Assembly: GCF_001514145.1 (NCBI RefSeq)
Contig: NZ_KQ948658.1
Coordinates: forward strand, 123,687-187,686
From: Streptomyces canus
GTDB taxonomy: Bacteria; Actinomycetota; Actinomycetes; Streptomycetales; Streptomycetaceae
DNA: 64,000 nt
Direction of reading: 5' to 3'
A program made the position numbers and the translations under genes. This document shows, piece after piece, positions 1 through 7,139 of the stretch. The notes below the pieces were generated by a model that was not told where the DNA came from, ran no database searches, and saw nothing but the letters and a program-made list of their open reading frames with translations. Numbering within the stretch: the first letter of the stretch is position 1; each line of letters starts with the position of its first letter.

Positions 1-304
1 TACCACGACCGCGGGGACGACCGGCGCAACCACCAGCGGAACGACCGGTGGTGGGCACGGTGACAAGCCCTGTCCTTGCGACCATGACCATGGCCATGGC
101 CAGGACCAGGACCAGGACGAGGAACACGGTCACGGTCACGGTAAATACAGCGGAATCATCGGCGAGAAGATCGGCGAAAAGATCGGCGAAAGTCGCGGTC
201 ACGAGGAAAAGGTCGGCGAAAAGTCCGGAGACCAGTTCGGCGGCAAGTTCGGCGGCAAGTTCGGAGGTATGGGAGACAAGCTCGGTCACGGCGGTCACGA
301 GTAG
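1..304 (+). CDS. C-terminal part of a His/Gly/Lys-rich protein (5' end outside window)
   Basis: The frame is open from base 2 and stops at TAG 302-304, so about 100 C-terminal residues are visible. They begin with a Thr/Gly-rich tract, continue with CPCDHDHGHG, alternating Gln-Asp and His-Gly repeats, and end in IGEK and GGKFGG repeats. The CxC and His/Asp clusters would suit metal binding, but this is inference from composition only. No family is recognised. A strong hairpin terminator follows 60 bp downstream, so this is the last gene of its transcript. Confidence 0.6.
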   Translation, partial: TTTAGTTGATTSGTTGGGHGDKPCPCDHDHGHGQDQDQDEEHGHGHGKYSGIIGEKIGEKIGESRGHEEKVGEKSGDQFGGKFGGKFGGMGDKLGHGGHE

Positions 305-366
305 CAGACGACACGCTTGGTCTTCACGCCGGACGACCGGAGCCGGATGAGACCGTCGTGGAGTAG

Positions 367-408
367 GCGGCGCGCGGCAGAACCGTCAACGGTTCTGCCG
401 CGCGCCGC
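367..408 (+). terminator. Intrinsic terminator-like hairpin
   Basis: A perfect 19-bp inverted repeat (367-385 with 390-408) has a 4-base TCAA loop. It sits between the partial His-rich gene and the DUF5819 gene. It lacks a T-tract, as is usual in Streptomyces. Confidence 0.8.
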
Positions 409-429
409 AGTGGGGATACAGGAGGACAG

Positions 430-477
430 ATGAGGAAAACCGGGGCGGACAAGGCCGGGTGCGACTGTGTCAGTTAG
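430..477 (+). CDS. Possible 15-aa leader ORF overlapping the DUF5819 start
   Basis: ATG 430 follows a good Shine-Dalgarno sequence (GGAGG, 421-425). It opens a 15-codon frame, MRKTGADKAGCDCVS, that stops at TAG 475-477 inside the start of the DUF5819 gene. The DUF5819 GTG itself has no comparable ribosome site, so the mini-ORF may deliver ribosomes by coupling. It may equally be the ancestral start of the big gene, now out of frame. Nothing is known about its product. Confidence 0.3.
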   Translation: MRKTGADKAGCDCVS

Positions 478-1186
478 AAGCGATGCGGCATACGTGAAGG
501 AGCACGCACCGATCGTCCCTGAGCAGCCGGTATGGGATGGGCGTCAAGAGCCTCAAGTACCAGGCAGGCCATCCAGGCCCCACGGCTTGCTGAGGGCAGG
601 ACTGGCGGCGGCAATCTGCCTGTCTCTCACCACAGCTTTGATCCATTTGCTTCTGGTGTTTTTGCATGTGGCCCCCACAAACCCTGTATCGCAGCGTTAC
701 AGCCAACAGGTCAATGCATGGGTCTATCCGCTGTTCGAACAGGATTGGCGACTCTTCGCCCCGAATCCGGAGTCGGTCAACCGGCAGATTTCTGTGAGGA
801 CCATGCACATCGGTCCTGACGGCACTTCTCATGTGAGTTCCTGGTTTGATCTCACCGCGGCGGACTACTCCGCGGTCGAGCACAACCCGTTTCCTAGCCA
901 TACCAGCCAGAACATGCTTCGCCGTGCCTGTAATTCCTACCTCGAGTTGCATGGCGGGGGTGATCAGTCGCGCTCCGAGCGTGCGTTGATGATTCAGAAG
1001 TACCTGCGCAATATCGCAGCCCACCGAATTGCCCAACATCGCCACGGCGACTTCGAATCGCTCCAACTCCGGGTGATCACCATGCCTATCACCGCTTATA
1101 GCGGCCAAGGCGACACGCGCGCCGCGCCGGCATCCGTCAGCACCCGCTATCTGCCCTGGTGGAAGGTGACCCCCCATCGCTACTGA
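467..1186 (+). CDS. DUF5819 family protein
   Basis: A 239-residue protein starting with GTG. After a charged N-terminus it has one membrane segment (about residues 43-67, GLLRAGLAAAICLSLTTALI region). A soluble domain follows with VNAWVYPLFEQDWRLFAPNP, the recognisable core of the Streptomyces DUF5819 family. Its 3' end lies within the open frame of the next gene, which encodes an HTTM membrane protein; this pairing is common in Streptomyces. Function is not established. A role with the carboxylase-like HTTM partner at the membrane is inference. The start is uncertain because the better ribosome site belongs to the small ORF at 430. Confidence 0.85.
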   Translation: MSVRSDAAYVKEHAPIVPEQPVWDGRQEPQVPGRPSRPHGLLRAGLAAAICLSLTTALIHLLLVFLHVAPTNPVSQRYSQQVNAWVYPLFEQDWRLFAPNPESVNRQISVRTMHIGPDGTSHVSSWFDLTAADYSAVEHNPFPSHTSQNMLRRACNSYLELHGGGDQSRSERALMIQKYLRNIAAHRIAQHRHGDFESLQLRVITMPITAYSGQGDTRAAPASVSTRYLPWWKVTPHRY

Positions 1187-1325
1187 ACTGGCGTCATCCG
1201 CCGCACACGCTCCTGAACGAACTGCCTGCCAGACGAACGCAGGCCCTCTAGGGTACGTATCTGACCGGCTCGGCGGGCTTTTCGCCCTCCTGACAGAACG
1301 GCCCGTATCCCTGTATGCCGCCGCA

Positions 1326-2264
1326 GTGCTGCGGATTGGCTACGGACTGCTTTACCTCCTCTTCCTGCTACGTGAGTTCCCCCACCGCGAGGAGATCTGG
1401 GGCCCCAGTTCGCCATGGACCCCCGCACTGGCCAGGCAGCTCTTCGACCAAACCGGCTGGGCCAGTATCCTCACGCTGTCCGACAGCAGGGCCTACTTCG
1501 AGTTCTGTTACGTAACTGCTCTCGCCACATCCGCACTGTTCATGCTGGGTTGGCGCACCAGAGCCGTGTCCGTTCTCTTCGCTGTCGTGGTCGCCTCATT
1601 CCACGCCAGGGCGATCCTCATGACGGACGGCGGTGACAACCTCATCCTCCTGATGGCCATCTACCTCATGTTCACGGCTTGCGGCACGTGCTGGTCACTG
1701 GACGCGCGTCGGTGTGGCAAGCGATCGAGATCTGCGGGCTGGTGCCGACGGCGGCTGGGCGCCGTGGGAACCAGTGCCATCTGGGGTGATCTCGGCGGCG
1801 TCCGAAAGACGCTGATCACGGTGCTGCACAACTGTGCCATGTGCGTCATCGCAGTCCAGGTCTGCTTCCTTTATGGTGCTGCGGGCCTCTACAAGGTTCA
1901 GGGCGGCCTCTGGGGCAATGGCACCGCTCTCCATTACGTCTTGAACCTTCGGTTCTTCCATCCCTGGCCGATGTTGTCCCAGATGGCTGACGCTCACCCG
2001 CTATTGCTCAGCATCACTGGCTACCTGGCCGTGCTCTTGCAGGTTGCCTTCCCGTTTGTCCTGTTCGGCAGGCTCAAGTATCCAGTCCTGACGATGTTGC
2101 TGAGCATGCATATCGGCATCGCCTTGCTTTTGGGGCTGCCACTCTTCTCCGGAGCCATGATCATCGCGGACGCCGTGTTCCTGCCGGATCGCTTCTTTCG
2201 CTCGCTGGCGCGTCTGGGGCCGAGCGTCGTCAAGAAGCCATCTCATGTGGCGAGTCCGCGGTAG
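1326..2264 (+). CDS. HTTM-domain membrane protein (vitamin K-dependent carboxylase-like); start probably upstream
   Basis: A polytopic protein with the HTTM signature: RIGYGLLYLLFLLREFPHRE, then ASFHARAILMTDGGDNL, several hydrophobic helices and an FLYGAAGLYKVQGGLW segment. The first standard start is GTG 1326. However, the frame is open back to a TGA at 1167-1169 and encodes RLGGLFALLTERPVSLYAAA just upstream, which belongs to the domain. No ATG, GTG or TTG occurs there; only ATC 1176 (behind GGAAGG) or CTG 1188 could serve. Translation may therefore begin at a rare codon, or the start codon has mutated. The last residues (KKPSHVASPR) overlap an antisense IS remnant, so the C-terminus was probably altered by insertion. 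A role with the adjacent DUF5819 protein is inferred. Confidence 0.75.
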   Translation: MLRIGYGLLYLLFLLREFPHREEIWGPSSPWTPALARQLFDQTGWASILTLSDSRAYFEFCYVTALATSALFMLGWRTRAVSVLFAVVVASFHARAILMTDGGDNLILLMAIYLMFTACGTCWSLDARRCGKRSRSAGWCRRRLGAVGTSAIWGDLGGVRKTLITVLHNCAMCVIAVQVCFLYGAAGLYKVQGGLWGNGTALHYVLNLRFFHPWPMLSQMADAHPLLLSITGYLAVLLQVAFPFVLFGRLKYPVLTMLLSMHIGIALLLGLPLFSGAMIIADAVFLPDRFFRSLARLGPSVVKKPSHVASPR

Positions 2265-2518
2265 CGGATGAGGGCGCCGGCGATGCTGGTGAAGACGAGG
2301 AAGTGCTCCGCCTGGCGCTCGTGGCGTCGGAGGAGGCGGCGGCAGTCGGCGAACCGGGCCATGGTGTGTTCGATGTTCCAGCGGTGGCGGCCCCGGTCGC
2401 TGCGAAGTCTCGATGCCTTGTCCGGCCCTGCGGCGGGTGATGCCGCGCTGGAGTGGCCATTGCCGCAGGTGGGAGTAGTCGTATCCCCTGGGTCCAGTCC
2501 AACTCGCCGCGGGCGCCG
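2243..2518 (-). pseudogene. IS5-family transposase remnant, C-terminal part
   Basis: Read on the minus strand, 2518 to about 2490 encodes ARGELDWTQ. About 2486-2430 encodes GYDYSHLRQWPLQRGI. About 2434-2243 encodes GRHRWNIEHTMARF, CRRLLRRHERQAEHF and LVFTSIAGALIRYRGLAT before a TGA. These are known blocks of an IS5-type DDE transposase. The middle of the protein, with most of the catalytic domain, is deleted between the first two blocks, and one frameshift separates the last two. The end overlaps the 3' end of the HTTM gene. Confidence 0.8.
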
Positions 2519-2599
2519 GGCCAGTGCCACATCAGAGAACCTCTAGAACCTCTGCCCCCTAGTGATGTGACGCGCCGTTCGGATCCTGGTCCGGGCGGC

Positions 2600-2803
2600 G
2601 CGGTGTCGCCAGGTACCCGAAGCACAAAGACGGTCGGCCGAAGGCATTCAGCCTGTCCGAGCGGCGCGAGATCAAGGAGATCGCCAAGTCCCGCCCGTCA
2701 CAAGGAACAGGGCAGCATGGTCCGCTGCTGCATCATCTGGCGGAACAAGCACACCGCCGATATCCGCTTGCACGCCATCGTCACTCGGGTCAACGTCGCC
2801 TGA
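2600..2803 (+). pseudogene. IS630-like transposase remnant with internal deletion
   Basis: One frame encodes RYPKHKDGRPKAFSLSERRE then IKEIAKSRP, resembling the helix-turn-helix N-terminus of IS630-type transposases. After a frameshift the next frame encodes IIWRNKHTADIRLHAIVTRV plus NVA and a stop, resembling the extreme C-terminus of the same family. The DDE catalytic core between them is absent. It lies inside the split IS5-type element. Confidence 0.6.
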
Positions 2804-2822
2804 CACCTGACGAAGGCAGAAG

Positions 2823-3246
2823 ATGACCATGCAGACCCACCCCGTCGATCACGAACTCATCCAAGCTGCTGCCCGCATGGCTCGCACTCGTTGCCGGGGC
2901 GACAACCACACCATGGCGGCCGTGGCCGTGGCCGCGGCCCGTGCCCGCGACGGCCGGATCGTCACGGCGGTGAACGCTTACCACTTCACCGGAGGTCCCT
3001 GCGCCGAGCCGGTCCTCATCGGCGCGGCAGCCGCTCAGGGCACCTACGACCTGGACACGATCATCGCCGTGGGCGACCGCGACCGGGGTTGTCCACACGT
3101 GCGGCCGGTGCCGCCAAGTCCTTCCCGACTACTTCCCCGCCCTCAAGGTCATCGTCGGCGAAGACGACCGTCTCCGAACCCTCCTTGTCACCGACCTGCT
3201 GCCCGAAAGCTACGTGTGGGCCGACCATCAGCTCGACGCCGAGTAA
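2823..3246 (+). pseudogene. Cytidine/blasticidin-S deaminase-like gene with a frameshift
   Basis: ATG 2823 opens a deaminase N-terminus. It includes AARMARTRCRGDNHTMAAVA and the zinc-site motif FTGGPCAEPVLIGAAAA (CAE supplies a Zn ligand and the catalytic Glu). Around 3085-3092, in the run ACCGGGGTTG, the frame shifts by a net +1. The shifted frame continues correctly with HTCGRCRQVLPDYFPALKVI (the second Zn motif, CGRC), then TDLLPESYVWADHQLDAE and TAA at 3244-3246. Without correction the protein lacks two Zn ligands and is inactive. The event is in a short G-run, so a sequencing error is possible. The gene sits between transposon fragments, consistent with a transferred cargo gene. Confidence 0.8.
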
Positions 3247-3304
3247 ACCACCACTCAGCACGAGCTGACACCGCCGGCCGGCAACAGGGTGAAAGCCCGC
3301 TGAT

Positions 3305-3450
3305 GCGGCCCCGGTCGAGGACCAGGCGGTGGAGTTCGTCCCACATCCTGGCCCTTGTCCACGCGGAGAAGCGCCGGTGGGCCGTCGCCTCCGACGGCCC
3401 ACCGGCGCTGACGGCAACTGCTGCCATGCGCAGTCCGATGTGGCGCCGCT
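3305..3450 (-). pseudogene. IS5-family transposase remnant, N-terminal part
   Basis: Minus strand from about 3440 encodes SDCAWQQLPSA in one frame. After a frameshift it encodes VSAGGPSEATAHRRFSAWTR then ARMWDELHRLVLDRG. This is the N-terminal block of the same IS5-type transposase family as the fragment at 2243-2518, on the same strand, and it stops where that fragment begins (ARGELDW). The two are best read as one element split by the segment at about 2520-3305. Confidence 0.7.
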
Positions 3451-3934
3451 GACGCGCTGCGGCCAGCACTCCCCGACGCGGTCGACGCTGCGCTCGACCG
3501 TGTCCCCGGTCTCGTGGTCCTCCCGGCCGAAGGCCGCTCATCCGACGAGCCACGATTGCCGGCTTGGTCGGCCGGCTCCTGATCCTGCGCCCCATCCCCC
3601 ACCTGTTGAGGGCCTGGTGAGGTATGACCCGTTGGCGCGGGGCGCGTAGGCCATCCAACACAGAAAACTCCCTCGCCCCACACCGAGATTGTCTCGGCGC
3701 GGGTAGGGAGTGAGATGGGAGACCACACGGCGGGTTGCGGGATGTGGTAGGTGGCTGCGTATCTCCCTTGTCTGCACCCCCGAGCCGACCAGGGCCAAAA
3801 AGAGGACGGACGGGGGTGCATCCCGGGGATCGAGGTGGCTTGGCGGCTGTTGGACGTCGGCGGTCGCCTGCACGCAGTCCGCTGCACCGTCGGCTTGTGC
3901 CGGAACGAGCCGGACAAGAGGTGGTGAAGGTCAG
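3451..3934. other. Degraded/intergenic stretch without a convincing gene
   Basis: Several long open frames cross this stretch, but none has a ribosome site, a recognisable motif or consistent codon use. Its lower part (3451-3660) probably continues the degenerate IS5-type remnant. The rest, up to the stop of the small secreted gene at 3935, holds nothing I can identify. Confidence 0.4.
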
Positions 3935-4210
3935 TCAGAACGCCCGGTTGTCGCAGCCCATGTCTGAACCGAGGTGGTTCTGCTGCGCACCGGGGTTGCC
4001 TTCACCGTTCAGCAGGTTGCCTGCCAGGCCGGTGAGGGCCCCGATGCTGCCGATTACCTCGATGTTCATGTCGTGCGAGCGGCATTCGATGCCCTGCGTG
4101 ATGTCGAAGTCGTTGCCCGGCTCACCGTGTGCCAAGGCGGCGCCGGCGCCGAGGGAGCCGACACTGCCGAGGATGGCGCCCACGAGGACTGCCTTGTGGA
4201 ACGTGCGCAT
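3935..4210 (-). CDS. Small secreted protein, CxSHD...MGC family (copy 1)
   Basis: A 91-residue preprotein. ATG 4210 follows GGAG at 4217-4220. A signal peptide covers about residues 1-27 (ending GAGAALA). The mature part contains FDITQGIECRSHDMNIE, then LAGNLLNGEGNPGAQ and ends SDMGCDNRAF. The two cysteines could form one disulfide. Three paralogues at 6196-7415 share the CxSHD, LNGEGNPGAQ and MGCxN blocks. This copy is the most divergent and is on the opposite strand. It follows the proline/alanine-rich gene by 68 bp and may share its transcript. No function is known; an envelope or aerial-hypha surface role is inferred from context. Confidence 0.85.
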   Translation of the reverse strand: MRTFHKAVLVGAILGSVGSLGAGAALAHGEPGNDFDITQGIECRSHDMNIEVIGSIGALTGLAGNLLNGEGNPGAQQNHLGSDMGCDNRAF

Positions 4211-4278
4211 GGGGTACTCCATTTCGAGCGGATGGGGTCTGCAAGAGGGGGATGTGGTGGACGCGGCTCTGGCGGCCG

Positions 4279-5013
4279 TCAGCCGAGTCGGGGAAGCCCC
4301 AGTTGGCCGACGGGAGGCGCCGCGAGCTGTCCGAGGCCGACCGGAGCCAGCTGCGGCGCGCCCGCCGACGCGAGCTGCGGGTTGATGAGCGGGTTGACCT
4401 GCGGGTTGACCTGCGGGTTCACCTGAGGGGTGACAGTCGTCGGCGGCTCTGGCGCGAAGGTCTGGGGGACGGCCAACTGGGGGGCGACCTGCGGCATGAC
4501 CTGCGGCATGACCTGGGGCTGTGCGGGTGCGGGTGCGGGTGCGGGAGCCGGTGCGGCCGGTGCCGGCTGCGCGGGTACCGCCTGCTGCGCGTACGGCGAG
4601 GCGGAGGCCTGTGCCGACCCCTGCGCCGAGGCGGCGGCGTAGCTGGCGTGCTGAGGTGCCTGCTGGTAGGCGGGTGCGGGTGCGGCCTGGGGTGCCTGCT
4701 GGTAGGCGGGTGCGGGTGCGGCCTGGGGTGCCTGCTGGTAGGCGGGTGCGGGTGCGGGTGCGGGTGCGGCCTGCGGTGCCGACGGGTACGCCGGCGCCGG
4801 GGCGGCCTGCGGTGCCTGCTGGTAGGCGGGTGCGGGCGCGGCCTGAGGTGCCGACTGGTAGGCGGGCGCCGGGGCGGCCTGCGGAGCCGGGTTGTCGGGA
4901 GCCGGCGCCGGCGGGGGAGCGATGGGAGAGTCGGCATGGCTGATGCCGGTGCCCATGGCGGACAGACCGCTGGCCGCTGCTACTAGGAGCACGGCCTTGT
5001 GAAGCTTGCGCAT
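4279..5013 (-). CDS. Secreted Pro/Ala-rich repeat protein
   Basis: A 244-residue preprotein from ATG 5013. The signal peptide is residues 1-27 (MRKLHKAVLLVAAASGLSAM...SHA). The mature protein is built of imperfect AYQQAPQAAPAP units (about residues 45-130), a further Ala/Pro/Gln-rich stretch, then NPQVNPQVNPQVNPLINPQL and a Gly/Leu/Pro-rich end. No cysteine or enzymatic motif is seen, so it is likely an extended wall or surface polymer. The 14 bases containing AAGGGCCGAGA just upstream (5019-5032) recur before the divergent gene at 5479, and the two proteins share the QxNPQ motif, so they look like diverged paralogues. Confidence 0.8.
   Translation of the reverse strand: MRKLHKAVLLVAAASGLSAMGTGISHADSPIAPPPAPAPDNPAPQAAPAPAYQSAPQAAPAPAYQQAPQAAPAPAYPSAPQAAPAPAPAPAYQQAPQAAPAPAYQQAPQAAPAPAYQQAPQHASYAAASAQGSAQASASPYAQQAVPAQPAPAAPAPAPAPAPAQPQVMPQVMPQVAPQLAVPQTFAPEPPTTVTPQVNPQVNPQVNPLINPQLASAGAPQLAPVGLGQLAAPPVGQLGLPRLG
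4655..4880. repeat. Minisatellite coding for AYQQAPQAAPAP units
   Basis: Tandem 36-45 bp units built from GGTGCCTGCTGGTAGGC and GGGTGCGGGTGCGG blocks lie inside the Pro/Ala-rich secreted gene. Unit number could change by slippage without frameshift because units are multiples of three. Confidence 0.7.
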
Positions 5014-5478
5014 GAAACTCTCGGCCCTTCATACCTGAATTGGGAAGTTCATTGCATTCAGTGCGGTCACGCGTGCAGCCGGTGCGCTGCTCCCAACTGC
5101 ACGGTCAGCAACGGTGATCCCGAGTGGCACGCGGACTTCGCATCAAAGCCGACAGCGACTCGACTCACCCTCTTCAGGTCTACGGTCGCTGCCCTCTCCC
5201 GGTTGGAACGAGGACGCCTGGCCGTGGTCACGGAATCCCACGGCCCGTCACCCGTTTGCCGCGTGCCGCAGCGGGCGTTGTGGCCCGTACGCCGTATGCG
5301 GCAAACGAGTGACACGGCCCGGCGCCCGTATCTGCGTCTGTTCTTGTCTCGTTCCCCACGGGGCAAGGACGTTGGTCCATCGCAGCCACTCAGGGCAGTG
5401 CGAACAGCTGCAACTGCGCTGCCGTATCAGCGTTTCCCCAGAATTTCGTGCACAGGTCAATGAAGGGCCGAGAATTCA
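5014..5478. other. 465-bp divergent intergenic region
   Basis: No gene is seen. It must hold the promoters of the two divergent secreted-protein genes. Their ribosome-binding leaders share ATGAAGGGCCGAGA in mirror orientation (5019-5032 and 5460-5473). A weak match to the rodlin/chaplin promoter pattern, TGCAAC (5409-5414), 16 bases, CGTTTC (5431-5436), faces the gene at 5479. Confidence 0.5.
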
Positions 5479-5982
5479 ATGCGCAAGCTCCAGCAAATCG
5501 CGCTCGTCGTCGCAGCGGCCGGCGGACTGACCGCCGTCGGGGCAGGATCGAGCTCTGCCGTCACCCCCGCCGCCTTCAACGGGGCTGTGCCGCCTCCCGT
5601 TTCGCAGCCGGACGCCCAGGCCACCACAGCCACGTCCGCTCAGGCGACCACGCAGAGCTACGGCTCGCCGACCGTTCAGCAGCCGGCCCCGGCCCCGGCC
5701 GCGCAGCGCGGCACCCAGGTTGCACCGCAGCTCAACCCTCAGCTCAACCCGCAGATCAACCCTCAATTCTCCTCCCCGGCCCCGCAGACGGCGCAGACGG
5801 CGCGGACGGCGCAGGGTGTCGCGCCGGCCCAGAACAACCTGTTCCGACCGGCCCAGGAGTGCAGCCCGCAGACCCTGCTCGACGCGAATGTCCCGGTCGC
5901 GCTGCTCGGCGCCTCCCAGACCCGGGGCGTCGAATGCACCCAGGCCAACAGCCAGTCGAACGCCCTCGCCAGCGCTCGCTAG
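5479..5982 (+). CDS. Secreted protein with QLNPQ repeats and ECSPQT domain
   Basis: A 167-residue preprotein from ATG 5479 with the AAGGGCCGAGA leader. The signal peptide is about residues 1-27 (MRKLQQIALVVAAAGG...SSSA). A Gln/Thr/Pro-rich linker carries QVAPQLNPQLNPQINPQ. The C-terminal domain has NNLFRPAQECSPQTLLDANV then PVALLG and a second cysteine (VECTQ). That domain is shared with the protein at 9097-9342, while the linker resembles the Pro/Ala-rich protein at 4279-5013, so the gene combines features of both. No function is known; it is presumed exported and cell-surface. Confidence 0.8.
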   Translation: MRKLQQIALVVAAAGGLTAVGAGSSSAVTPAAFNGAVPPPVSQPDAQATTATSAQATTQSYGSPTVQQPAPAPAAQRGTQVAPQLNPQLNPQINPQFSSPAPQTAQTARTAQGVAPAQNNLFRPAQECSPQTLLDANVPVALLGASQTRGVECTQANSQSNALASAR

Positions 5983-6195
5983 CTCTGCAGGGCGGCCGGA
6001 CGTCGACGCCCGGGACGGGCTCAGGGATCGTTGCCCAGGACCTATTCGCATGCGATACGGCTTTTGGGTGTTTTCGCTCCGCGATCACGAATTCGGCGCG
6101 CCTTCGACCAGTTTGTGACGTTTCGCACTAATCTTCCGTAGCTGTAGGGAGTCGATCTGTTACAGATCGCATCCATCCACTTCACCGGAGATGAC

Positions 6196-6474
6196 ATGCG
6201 CAAGCTTCGCAACGTTGCTGTCCTGGTAGCTGCACTCGGCAGCATCGGGCTCGCCGGCGGCACTGCCAACGCCGGCGGTCAGGACGAGCACGGCGAGAAG
6301 TTCAACATCACGCAGAGCTCCAACTGCCGGTCTCACGACCTGAACCTCGACATCCTCGGCGAGGTCGGCATCCTCAACGGCCTGCTGGGCAACGGGCTGA
6401 ACGGCGAGGGCAACCCGGGCGCCCAGGCCACCGACATCGGCTCCACCATGGGCTGCAACAACAGCGCCTTCTAA
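6196..6474 (+). CDS. Small secreted protein, CxSHD...MGC family (copy 2)
   Basis: A 92-residue preprotein. ATG 6196 lies behind CCGGAGATGAC. The signal peptide is residues 1-26 (MRKLRNVAVLVAAL...TANA). The mature protein has FNITQSSNCRSHDLNLDILG, a Gly/Leu-rich GILNGLLGNGLNGEGNPGAQ and ends MGCNNSAF. It leads a head-to-tail series of three paralogues (6196, 6671, 7140), each with its own hairpin terminator. Its mature core is nearly identical to copy 4. No known domain; the conserved Cys pair and Gly/Asn-rich core suggest a small disulfide-stabilised or self-assembling surface protein (inference). Confidence 0.85.
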   Translation: MRKLRNVAVLVAALGSIGLAGGTANAGGQDEHGEKFNITQSSNCRSHDLNLDILGEVGILNGLLGNGLNGEGNPGAQATDIGSTMGCNNSAF

Positions 6475-6504
6475 GGCTCTGCCCGGCGCCACGGCGCCGA
6501 ACAC

Positions 6505-6537
6505 CAAATGGTCCCGGCATCGGGCCGGGACCATTTG
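6505..6537 (+). terminator. Terminator hairpin after copy 2
   Basis: A perfect 14-bp stem (6505-6518 with 6524-6537) has a 5-base loop, 31 bp after the stop codon. An identical copy lies 469 bp downstream. Confidence 0.8.
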
Positions 6538-6670
6538 TGTGTCACCCGGCCTGCTCGACAGCGAAGGTCCGGCGCGTCGCTGGATTCTGTCGGCTGTTCG
6601 TTCGGCCTTCATGACTGCACGGACGTTGATCAATCGGGGATCGCGTCCACCTCACTTCACCGGAGATGAC

Positions 6671-6943
6671 ATGCGTAAGCTCCGCACTGCTGCCGTCCTC
6701 GTCGTCGCCTTCGGGAGCCTCGGCCTCCTGGGTGCAGGCACCGCCAACGCGGGCCAGGGTGACGGCGGATTCAACGTCACGCAAAGCAGCACCTGCACGT
6801 CGCACGACCTGAACCTCGACCTCCTCGGCGAGGTCGGCATCGCCAACGGCCTGCTGGGCAACGGGCTGAACGGCGAGGGCAGCCCGGGCGCCCAGGCCAC
6901 CGACATCGGCTCCACCATGGGCTGCGACAACAGCGCCTTCTAA
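6671..6943 (+). CDS. Small secreted protein, CxSHD...MGC family (copy 3)
   Basis: A 90-residue preprotein from ATG 6671 behind CCGGAGATGAC. The signal peptide is residues 1-27 (MRKLRTAAVLVVAF...TANA). The mature protein has FNVTQSSTCTSHDLNLDLLG then GIANGLLGNGLNGEGSPGAQ and MGCDNSAF. It differs from the neighbours in CTSHD for CRSHD and GSPGAQ for GNPGAQ. Its first third and its upstream region are identical to those of copy 4. Function unknown. Confidence 0.85.
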   Translation: MRKLRTAAVLVVAFGSLGLLGAGTANAGQGDGGFNVTQSSTCTSHDLNLDLLGEVGIANGLLGNGLNGEGSPGAQATDIGSTMGCDNSAF

Positions 6944-6973
6944 GGCTCTGCCCGGCGCCACGGCGCCGAACAC

Positions 6974-7006
6974 CAAATGGTCCCGGCATCGGGCCGGGAC
7001 CATTTG
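6974..7006 (+). terminator. Terminator hairpin after copy 3
   Basis: An exact duplicate of the 14-bp stem hairpin at 6505-6537, within the duplicated unit. Confidence 0.8.
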
Positions 7007-7139
7007 TGTGTCACCCGGCCTGCTCGACAGCGAAGGTCCGGCGCGTCGCTGGATTCTGTCGGCTGTTCGTTCGGCCTTCATGACTGCACGGACGTTGATC
7101 AATCGGGGATCGCGTCCACCTCACTTCACCGGAGATGAC

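Noticed and set aside
470..1177. 235-codon minus-strand frame
   Set aside because: It is antisense to the DUF5819 gene, with no start context or motifs.
2453..2803. 116-codon plus-strand gene
   Set aside because: Only its last part resembles a transposase C-terminus. The front is read in the wrong frame and overlaps the IS5 remnant, so it is treated as pseudogene debris.
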